In this document: one piece after another, positions 57,586 through 64,000 of the stretch | Layout of the letters: every line of letters begins with the position of its first letter | How positions within the stretch are numbered: position 1 is the stretch's first letter | Assembly (NCBI RefSeq): GCF_947488985.1 | Contig: NZ_CANLBV010000002.1 | Location: 1 to 64,000, forward strand | Direction: 5' to 3' | Source of the DNA: an uncultured Vibrio sp. | Lineage (GTDB): Bacteria > Pseudomonadota > Gammaproteobacteria > Enterobacterales > Vibrionaceae | Length of the DNA stretch: 64,000 nucleotides | Translations under genes and position numbers: made by a program | The notes under the pieces: generated by a model | What the model was told of the DNA's origin: nothing | Seen by the model: only the letters and a program-made list of their open reading frames with translations | Databases searched by the model: none

Positions 57586-58469
57586 TGCGAGTACTCATTA
57601 CAGGTTACCATGGCCAAGTTGGTTCGAGTTTAACTGAGCAGTTAGCTAATAATGGAAATATTACAGTTCGATCTCTAGATAGAGAGCACCTTGATATCAC
57701 TAACCAAGAGGCCGTAAATGCTGTAGTTGCTGAATTTCAACCTACTATCATTATTAATGCAGCAGCACATACCGCGGTTGATAAAGCCGAAGAGGAAGTC
57801 GACCTTTCTTACGCGATAAACCGTGATGGTCCTAAATACTTAGCGCAAGCCGCTCAGAGTGTTGGTGCTGCAATGCTGCATATCTCTACCGATTATGTAT
57901 TTGAAGGCAATAAAGCGGGCGAGTATACAGAAACGGATACGACAAACCCACAAGGCGTATACGGTGAAAGTAAATTAGCTGGTGAGATTGCTGTCGCACA
58001 AGCATGTGAAAAACACATTATCCTTCGTACAGCATGGGTATTTGGTGAGAACGGCAATAACTTCGTGAAAACCATGCTGCGTTTAGGAGCAAATAGAGAC
58101 GCATTAAGTATTGTTGGTGATCAGTTTGGCGGGCCGACTTATGCTGGTGATATCGCCAATACCTTGATCCACATAGCGAAGCGTATTGATCAAGGTGATG
58201 CTGTTGAGTACGGTGTTTACCATTACTCGGGGTTGCCTCACGTCAGTTGGTTTGACTTTGCTGATGCTATTTTTGATGTTGCCGTAGAGCAGGGAGTTCT
58301 TGCAAATAAGCCAAGCTTAACGAGTATCACCACCGACCAATACCCAACACCCGCGAAGCGCCCAAGCAATTCTCGTTTAAGTACCGAAAAAATCACGCTA
58401 GGTTTCTCGGCTAAAGCGAGTGATTGGAAGGCCGCGTTAAACAATATTCAAGCGTATACAGGCGAATAA
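57582..58469 (+). CDS. rfbD: dTDP-4-dehydrorhamnose reductase
   Basis: RmlD performs the final reduction to dTDP-L-rhamnose. The 295-residue protein has [42 protein letters not shown] and YGESKLAGE (YxxxK). Two adjacent ATG codons overlap the rfbA stop (ATGATG); either may start translation. Confidence 0.96.
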   Translation: MMRVLITGYHGQVGSSLTEQLANNGNITVRSLDREHLDITNQEAVNAVVAEFQPTIIINAAAHTAVDKAEEEVDLSYAINRDGPKYLAQAAQSVGAAMLHISTDYVFEGNKAGEYTETDTTNPQGVYGESKLAGEIAVAQACEKHIILRTAWVFGENGNNFVKTMLRLGANRDALSIVGDQFGGPTYAGDIANTLIHIAKRIDQGDAVEYGVYHYSGLPHVSWFDFADAIFDVAVEQGVLANKPSLTSITTDQYPTPAKRPSNSRLSTEKITLGFSAKASDWKAALNNIQAYTGE

Positions 58470-58470
58470 A

Positions 58471-59022
58471 ATGAAAGTCATTGATACTGAAATCCCTGAT
58501 GTAAAAATTATTGAACCAAGTGTATTTGGTGATGAGCGAGGTTTCTTCATGGAAACTTGGCAACAAAAGAAATTCGAAGAACTAGTAACGGGAAAGCCGA
58601 CTCAATTCGTACAAGATAATCATTCTAAGTCTAAAAAAGGCATTTTGCGAGGTTTGCATTATCAAACAGAAAACACCCAAGGTAAGTTAGTTCGCGTTGT
58701 ATCTGGTGAAGTGTTTGATGTGGCCGTTGATATTCGAAAAGATTCACCAACGTTTGGTCAATGGGTGGGGGAGTACTTATCTGCTGAAAATAAACGTCAA
58801 TTGTGGGTGCCAGAAGGGTTTGCTCATGGTTTTTATGTGACGAGTGATGAAGCGGAGTTTGTTTATAAGTGTACGGATTATTATAATCCTGCATTTGAGC
58901 AATCACTTAAGTGGAATGACTCTAGTTTGAATATCAAATGGCCAATTCATACTGATCAGCAACCACTATTATCAAAAAAAGATATGGAAGGTTTAAGCTT
59001 AGATAAGATTGCTACTATTTAG
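58471..59022 (+). CDS. rfbC: dTDP-4-dehydrorhamnose 3,5-epimerase
   Basis: RmlC epimerises the 4-keto intermediate. The 183-residue cupin has QDNHSKSKKGILRGLHYQ (catalytic His in GLHYQ), FDVAVDIRKDSPTFGQW, WVPEGFAHGFYV and YKCTDYYNP. It follows rfbD after one base. The full BADC set is present, so the cluster can supply dTDP-L-rhamnose. Confidence 0.97.
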   Translation: MKVIDTEIPDVKIIEPSVFGDERGFFMETWQQKKFEELVTGKPTQFVQDNHSKSKKGILRGLHYQTENTQGKLVRVVSGEVFDVAVDIRKDSPTFGQWVGEYLSAENKRQLWVPEGFAHGFYVTSDEAEFVYKCTDYYNPAFEQSLKWNDSSLNIKWPIHTDQQPLLSKKDMEGLSLDKIATI

Positions 59023-59085
59023 GTGAAGTGTTTTTAAGCAAAATAGCGGTGAGTAAATAATCGAATAGTGCAGTGAAATAAAACT

Positions 59086-59116
59086 AGTAAGGTATTTTGA
59101 ATGCCTTACTTTATTG
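59086..59116 (+). terminator. Hairpin between rfbC and wzx
   Basis: AGTAAGGTATT (59086-59096) pairs fully (one G-U) with AATGCCTTACT (59100-59110) over a 3-base loop, followed by a T-rich but short tract. It may act as a partial terminator inside the operon. Confidence 0.55.
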
Positions 59117-59173
59117 TTGTGCTAACGCACTTTCAAGCATGGTTTCTGGTGTGGTATTATAGCAAGGTTGTTT

Positions 59174-60379
59174 ATGCGGTATTTTTTGGTATTTGCTCTT
59201 AGATTTAGCGGTTTGGCTCTCGGATTTATATTGAGTATAGTTCTAGCGCAGAATTACACAAAATTTGAATTAGGGCAGTATTTTATTTTTATTCACCTAG
59301 TTGCAATGGGTTCGATACTAATAAGATTTGGTAGTGATAATGCGTTGCTAAAATTATCACAGTACTTCAGTGTTTCTCAAAAGTACATAGCTCTTCGTAT
59401 ATCTTCAATTATTGCAATAAAAGTGTATGTAGCAATATTTATGTTGTTAAGTGCTGGGTATCTTCTTGGTGAAATAGATGGAAGAGTTGCAGTTCTAATT
59501 TCAATCACTTTGCTTCCTTTTAGTTTTATTAACTATTCATCGGAGTACCTAAAAGGCAATGATAATCAAAATAAAGGTGTACTATTACAAACAGTACTAA
59601 TTCCTTTGATTACAATGATGTTAGTGCTGATTTATAGTTTTGATCTTATCTATATATATAGCTCTTCTATCCTAATTTGCTTTGTGATTTCAATGCTTCT
59701 TTTTAGCACTAAAGGGCAAGAAAAGCACTATAGTAGTGAGGTGATAACCGACTATCGCTCGTGCCTACAACCATTCTTTATTGTTGCAGTACTAAACTCT
59801 ATCATTGCAACTATGGATTCCTTTATGATTGGTATATTTTCTTCGCTAGAAGAGGTTGCGACTTATAATATAGCAAATAAAGTTGCAATGATATCATCAG
59901 TGTTTTTAGTTATAGCCAATGGTATTATCGGTCCGATATTTTCTAATTTGTGGCAGGAAAATAAAATAGCAAGAATAAATGATATTTTTGTCAAGGTTAC
60001 CATCGCTATGGCAATAGTGGCAGTATTTATATTTCTATTCTTCTTTTATTTTGGTGAGATTCTACTTATATATATTTACGGTCCAGAATACACTGGTAGC
60101 TATAAGCTTCTTGTTATACTTTCTTTTTCGCAGGCTATTATGTTAAGCACTGGTCCTGTTGCATACTTACTAATGATGACCGGATCATCTAATATTCACA
60201 GAAAATCGCTGATGATATCAGTGGTAATAAATATCGCGCTAAATTGCCTATTAATACCACACTTTGGTGCAGTTGGTGCTGCACTTGCGACTGCAATATC
60301 AATAACAATTAAAAATATATATAGCTTAGTATTAGCTAACAATAAGTTTAAATTTATTAGTAGTAGAGGATTGAAATGA
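59174..60379 (+). CDS. wzx: O-unit flippase Wzx (oligosaccharide transporter family)
   Basis: This is a 401-residue polytopic membrane protein with about 11-12 transmembrane helices of the MOP/Polysacc_synt type. It starts MRYFLVFALRFSGLALGFIL with FELGQYFIF and a C-terminal GAVGAALATAISITIKNIYS. It translocates undecaprenyl-PP-linked repeat units. The ATG at 59174 follows AAGG; a TTG two codons earlier is less likely. The DNA is AT-rich from here to the window end. It overlaps the next gene by ATGA. Confidence 0.88.
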   Translation: MRYFLVFALRFSGLALGFILSIVLAQNYTKFELGQYFIFIHLVAMGSILIRFGSDNALLKLSQYFSVSQKYIALRISSIIAIKVYVAIFMLLSAGYLLGEIDGRVAVLISITLLPFSFINYSSEYLKGNDNQNKGVLLQTVLIPLITMMLVLIYSFDLIYIYSSSILICFVISMLLFSTKGQEKHYSSEVITDYRSCLQPFFIVAVLNSIIATMDSFMIGIFSSLEEVATYNIANKVAMISSVFLVIANGIIGPIFSNLWQENKIARINDIFVKVTIAMAIVAVFIFLFFFYFGEILLIYIYGPEYTGSYKLLVILSFSQAIMLSTGPVAYLLMMTGSSNIHRKSLMISVVINIALNCLLIPHFGAVGAALATAISITIKNIYSLVLANNKFKFISSRGLK

Positions 60380-61524
60380 GCGAATTGAACTTATTGATCA
60401 TTTGGGAAAAGGGGCGTGACAAGGAAAAGATCATTCTTGATGATATGAATAAATCATTCAAGATATGTCAATGTATTGACATGAAATGGAGTGATAAACA
60501 TTTTCATACGAATCTTTCAAGATTTTATGGTCAAAAACTACCAAGTGGTTCTCACAAACAGAAACATTGTGGAAGTGGTCGATTTTTGATAGTTACGTTC
60601 ATTGATGAATCACCTGAATATGACTACAGAGATACATCTAGAGGGCCTGAATACGTAAATATTAATGTATTCGATAGAAAAGCACTATATAGGGAGTGGA
60701 CAGGAGGTGGCCATAAGATTCATGCAACTAATGGAAAGCATGAAACGTCTCATGATTTAATGTTGCTATTAGGTAAATGTGCTAAACAGTATACTAACGA
60801 TTACTCGGGAAAGTGTGAGATTGAAGCTATGTCTACCATATTTATGGACAGAGACTTGGAAGGTTCAAAAGGTTGGCGTGACTTTAAACATATGTTTTCT
60901 ACAATTAACTCGTGTGCACAATATGTGGTAATGAGGAATTTTGATTCATTACCTAATGATTACAGAGTCAATGATCACGGAGATATTGATTTTTTGACAA
61001 CAAACAAAGTTGATTTCGCATTCATTTTAAATGCAAAAAAAAGCAAGAGAATTTTCAGGTCAGCAGCATACGAAATATTAGTAAATGATGAATTTGTACC
61101 CTGTGATTTAAGAGAAATTGGAGATGGGTATTATGATAGAACTTGGCAAGAGAATATTCTAGATAATTCTGTAATGAATGGTGTTTTTAGTATTCCATCA
61201 AAAGAAGATTTTTTTCCTATGTTATCATATCATGCTTTAATACATAAAGTGAAGATTTCTGATGATTATCAAAACCATTTTAATCAAGAAAATATGACCA
61301 TAAACTCTGTATTTGAATTCACGGAAAGCTTTATGAAGGAAAGGTCATATTTAATAACGATACCTAAAGATATAAGTGTATACCTAAATAGATCAAATGT
61401 TGATATGCTCAATGTTGATGTTGAAAAGTGCTCGACTATTGGATATATAGTCCGATTAATTAGGCAACTGGTCTTAGTTGATTTTAGGTTACGACTAGGA
61501 AAGTTAAAGCGAATGGTTATTTGA
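60376..61524 (+). CDS. Unknown protein with nucleotidyltransferase-like domain
   Basis: I cannot name this 382-residue protein. The C-terminal half (about 180-290) has HGDIDFLT (201-208, Asp203 and Asp205) and VPCDLREIGDGYYDRTWQEN with Asp244. That is the two-plus-one carboxylate pattern of the nucleotidyltransferase fold. The N-terminal half (about 40-135) contains striking blocks: FYGQKLPSG, RDTSRGPEYVNINVFDRKAL and REWTGGGHKIHATNGKHETSHD. These look conserved but match no family I recognise. It overlaps wzx (ATGA) and the kinase-like gene (TGATG), so all three are coupled. A role in phospho-decoration of the glycan is a guess from context. Confidence 0.6.
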   Translation: MSELNLLIIWEKGRDKEKIILDDMNKSFKICQCIDMKWSDKHFHTNLSRFYGQKLPSGSHKQKHCGSGRFLIVTFIDESPEYDYRDTSRGPEYVNINVFDRKALYREWTGGGHKIHATNGKHETSHDLMLLLGKCAKQYTNDYSGKCEIEAMSTIFMDRDLEGSKGWRDFKHMFSTINSCAQYVVMRNFDSLPNDYRVNDHGDIDFLTTNKVDFAFILNAKKSKRIFRSAAYEILVNDEFVPCDLREIGDGYYDRTWQENILDNSVMNGVFSIPSKEDFFPMLSYHALIHKVKISDDYQNHFNQENMTINSVFEFTESFMKERSYLITIPKDISVYLNRSNVDMLNVDVEKCSTIGYIVRLIRQLVLVDFRLRLGKLKRMVI

Positions 61525-62189
61525 TGAGAAATGTAATTTATAAAATATTAACTATATTGCAAATTGCAATCTTTTATCCTCAGCTAAAGAACTTTGGGTT
61601 TATTAACATACGATTGTTTAAATTTTCATCATGGCATCATGGGGTCGGTTACCTTACTGCTGATAACAAGCAAGGTGACAGAGTGTTTCTTAAAACATCA
61701 GGAACTTATAACGCAGCAGAATGTGAGTATTATTGTTTGACGGAATTATATAAACTTATTCCGTCGTTGATACCTGAACCAATTGAAATATTTCGTAAGT
61801 ACTCTATGTCCATAGTTGCTATGGAAGCAATTGAGGGTGAAGAATTAACAAGTACGATTGTATCGCGAGAACAGTATAGGGTTTTCTGTGAGGAGGTGAT
61901 TGATGCCTTGAATATGGCTGAAATCTGCCATAGAGATATACATGAAGGTAATTTGCTATTTTCAAAAAATAAAGGTTTAGTTCTGATCGATTTTGCATGG
62001 GCTATACACAAATACAACATAGAAAGAGATAAGCAACATGTAGCAAGCTTAAGAACGCTTGGTAATGAATATAAGCTAAGTAAATATACTTGGCAGGATA
62101 GTTTTTCACTTGAGAAAGTAGGTTCTAAATTATTTGATAATTCATTTAAAGTACTAAAGTACACTAAACCTTATGAATATAAGATATGA
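61524..62189 (+). CDS. Protein-kinase-fold (LPS kinase/APH-like) protein
   Basis: This 221-residue protein has a kinase-like fold. VFLKTSGTYNAAECEYYCLT holds the nucleotide-side Lys and helix C Glu (about 52-71), VAMEAIEGEEL is the hinge, and HRDIHEGNLLF is the catalytic loop with Asp and Asn (about 135-145). LIDFAWAI is the metal-binding DFA in place of DFG. Small size and context suggest a sugar kinase like the WaaP/KdkA type rather than a protein kinase. It is coupled to the NTase-like gene upstream by a TGATG junction. Confidence 0.72.
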   Translation: MRNVIYKILTILQIAIFYPQLKNFGFINIRLFKFSSWHHGVGYLTADNKQGDRVFLKTSGTYNAAECEYYCLTELYKLIPSLIPEPIEIFRKYSMSIVAMEAIEGEELTSTIVSREQYRVFCEEVIDALNMAEICHRDIHEGNLLFSKNKGLVLIDFAWAIHKYNIERDKQHVASLRTLGNEYKLSKYTWQDSFSLEKVGSKLFDNSFKVLKYTKPYEYKI

Positions 62190-62221
62190 TTTATTAAGAG
62201 ATTACTTGCAGGATACATTTT

Positions 62222-63409
62222 ATGCTAATAAATCCATTTGTTGTTTATGCTTTTTCATTTTTTTTAGTTATTTTGACCTACTCATTAGGTTGGTCATGGC
62301 TGCTACCTGAATTATCTACTGGATTATATGTTTTTCTATCTGTTAGCATATTCAATGCAGTTATATTGTACTGTATCACAAAAAATAAAACATATGCCTT
62401 AAGAGAAACGGAATATCAACCTCCTAACTTTAGTCGTGTTTCTAACTTTGTATTCTTTACATTACTAATCTTGCTATTGTTGAATTTTATATATGTAGGT
62501 GCTATTCCATTATTTGCCAAATTGTCTGGTTTTAATATAGATTACACTGATTTTGGTATCCCTGTTGTTTATGTAATATATGCAACTGCAGCAACAGTTT
62601 TCTCGACTGTTTTCTTCGATTTTTATTTAGTTACTGGGAAAAGAAAGTACTTGTTATTTGCTTTTGTTTTAGTTTTTTCGTTTATATTAATATTTAATCG
62701 AGGAGCAGTGATAATTTGTTTGGCTCAATTTTTTACGGTTTATTTATTAAGGAGAGGTTTAAGGCTAAAACAAATAATAATTACTTCAGTAATAGGTTTA
62801 GTTATACTTTTTTCTTTCGGTCTAGCTGGTAACTTACGTGAGAATCATGATAATGTTGCTATTGATAGTGTTACGTCTGATTTTATTTTGACATTGGGAG
62901 GGGCCAGTGATGAATTTATATCATCAGCTATACCAAAGGAATTCTTTTGGGGTTATCTTTATATAGCAACTCCGTTGGCAAACCTGCAAAATAATATAGA
63001 TATGAAGAATGACTTTGATCAATACGATTCTGATAGTGTTATCTTCTATGTTTTAAATGAACTGTTGCCTGATACGATATCTAATCGAATAAATGATATC
63101 TATGGTGTAAGTAATGTTGATAATATGCGTATTGCCACTTCATTTACTGTTGGTACGTTATATGGCAAAAGCTATATGTATCTTGGTTGGCTTGGGATTA
63201 TCGTAACTAATATAGTTTTTTTTATAATTTTATTTTTTTCTATACTTGTTACAACAAGACCATCATACACAGTCGCACCTTATGCAGTTGTTTGTGTTTT
63301 TGCACTATTCGCGATATTTACCAATGTAATTGCTTTTACAGGTATTTCCTTCCAATTATTTTGGGCTTTTCTCGTAAATTACTTTTTTAGAGTTAGATAT
63401 AATACATAG
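62222..63409 (+). CDS. wzy: O-antigen/capsule repeat-unit polymerase Wzy
   Basis: This 395-residue membrane protein has about ten hydrophobic segments and a large central polar loop (about 205-310), the shape of Wzy oligosaccharide repeat-unit polymerases. LIFNRGAVIICLAQF near 155-170 and LAGNLRENHDN near 200 carry the Arg residues often seen at loop edges. RBS AGGA before the ATG. Wzy sequences are poorly conserved, so the call rests on topology and on its place beside wzx. Confidence 0.8.
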   Translation: MLINPFVVYAFSFFLVILTYSLGWSWLLPELSTGLYVFLSVSIFNAVILYCITKNKTYALRETEYQPPNFSRVSNFVFFTLLILLLLNFIYVGAIPLFAKLSGFNIDYTDFGIPVVYVIYATAATVFSTVFFDFYLVTGKRKYLLFAFVLVFSFILIFNRGAVIICLAQFFTVYLLRRGLRLKQIIITSVIGLVILFSFGLAGNLRENHDNVAIDSVTSDFILTLGGASDEFISSAIPKEFFWGYLYIATPLANLQNNIDMKNDFDQYDSDSVIFYVLNELLPDTISNRINDIYGVSNVDNMRIATSFTVGTLYGKSYMYLGWLGIIVTNIVFFIILFFSILVTTRPSYTVAPYAVVCVFALFAIFTNVIAFTGISFQLFWAFLVNYFFRVRYNT

Positions 63410-63429
63410 TACTAGAGGTACATATTTTA

Positions 63430-64000
63430 ATGAATAATGATTCTATTTTTGCAGTAATAGTAACATACAACCCAGAGGTTGCTAATTTAGAAAAGTTAGT
63501 TGGCTCACTTAAAGAAAGTAATGTTAAGTCTGTTATAGTTGATAACGGTAGTTTTTCTCGTTTCAGTTTACCGTGTGAAACATTATGGATGGAAGATAAC
63601 CTCGGCATAGCAAAAGCCCAAAACGAAGGAATTAAATATTGTACTATTCATAATGCTGAGTACATTATTTTCTTTGATCAGGACTCAACAATTCCTGACT
63701 CTAATTTTATTAATCAGTTGACCCAACCCCTGATAAATGGGGATGCTAATATTACAGCGCCAATATTTGTAGATAAAGATAGAGGTTTTACTTATCCAAT
63801 CGTAGAGATATTTGATAACGGTTGTAGGAAAAAACATTTCCCCTTAGAGACGCAATCGCCTTTTTGGGTAAATAATGTGATTTCATCTGGAACGACAGTT
63901 ACCACTAAAGTTATGGAGCAAGTCGGAGGAATGAATGAAGATTTCTTTATTGATTATGTTGATACAGAGTGGTGTCTTCGTGCATATAACTTAGGACACA
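63430..64000 (+). CDS. GT2 family glycosyltransferase (rhamnosyltransferase-like), 3' end outside window
   Basis: An open frame of 190 codons runs off the window. It begins MNNDSIFAVIVTYNPEVANL and has VIVDNGSFSRF, NLGIAKAQNEGI, YIIFFDQDSTIPD (DxD) and NEDFFIDYVDTEWCLRAY. These blocks are typical of O-antigen rhamnosyltransferases of the COG1216/RfbF group. The rmlBADC genes upstream supply a suitable donor, dTDP-L-rhamnose. About 100-120 residues should remain beyond the end. Confidence 0.88.
   Translation, partial: MNNDSIFAVIVTYNPEVANLEKLVGSLKESNVKSVIVDNGSFSRFSLPCETLWMEDNLGIAKAQNEGIKYCTIHNAEYIIFFDQDSTIPDSNFINQLTQPLINGDANITAPIFVDKDRGFTYPIVEIFDNGCRKKHFPLETQSPFWVNNVISSGTTVTTKVMEQVGGMNEDFFIDYVDTEWCLRAYNLGH

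Overview
The window is chromosomal DNA from a marine Vibrio. Housekeeping gene order (yicC / rph-pyrE / slmA / coaBC / radC / rpmB-rpmG / mutM / coaD / waa core genes / hldD / envC / cysE-gpsA-secB-rhodanese) and protein sequences fit Vibrionaceae. The intergenic repeat style suggests a Splendidus-like relative, but that is inference.

Layout. (1) 1-998: end of a mobile element abutting the 3' end of yicC. A P4-type integrase is cut by the end of an IS66-family insertion sequence whose first gene runs off the window. (2) 999-9965: housekeeping genes: yicC, rph and pyrE with an attenuator-like hairpin, lpxL, slmA, coaBC, radC, ribosomal proteins L28 and L33, a small membrane protein and mutM. 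(3) 10059-21979: lipid A and LPS core block: GT90 and GT2 transferases, coaD, a heptosyltransferase-family GT, kdkA, a cytidylyltransferase plus LicD pair, waaA, waaF, waaL, lpxM, a 22-bp tandem repeat array and hldD. (4) 22210-27537: a TetR regulator, envC, cysE, gpsA, secB and a membrane rhodanese. (5) 27688-38194: a visibly AT-rich ABC-transporter-type polysaccharide cluster: wzm, wzt with a C-terminal carbohydrate-binding-type domain, a methyltransferase with a coiled-coil tail, two paralogous HAD-like 650-residue proteins flanking two paralogous glycosyltransferases, and a further GT4. (6) 38332-42215: a FlaA1/WbpM-type dehydratase, an NAD-dependent epimerase/reductase and a small initiating sugar transferase. 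(7) 42570-46861: a yjbEFGH-type exopolysaccharide operon. (8) 47311-51414: wza-wzb-wzc capsule export and control. (9) 51593-55152: a phage-like insert (holin, endolysin, replication-like winged-helix protein, two unknowns). (10) 55153-64000: an ops/RfaH element followed by rmlBADC (dTDP-L-rhamnose), wzx, a nucleotidyltransferase-like protein of unknown role, a kinase-fold protein, wzy and a glycosyltransferase cut by the window end.

Together the genes describe a cell surface with a decorated LPS core, a WaaL ligase, and two separate polysaccharide assembly routes: ABC-transporter, and Wzx/Wzy with Wza-Wzc. The most notable unexplained features are the duplicated HAD-like/GT module, the methyltransferase-coiled-coil protein that could act as a chain terminator, the NTase-like plus kinase-like gene pair, and many short tandem repeats. 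At least seven genes carry in-frame repeats with 15-, 18- or 21-bp units.
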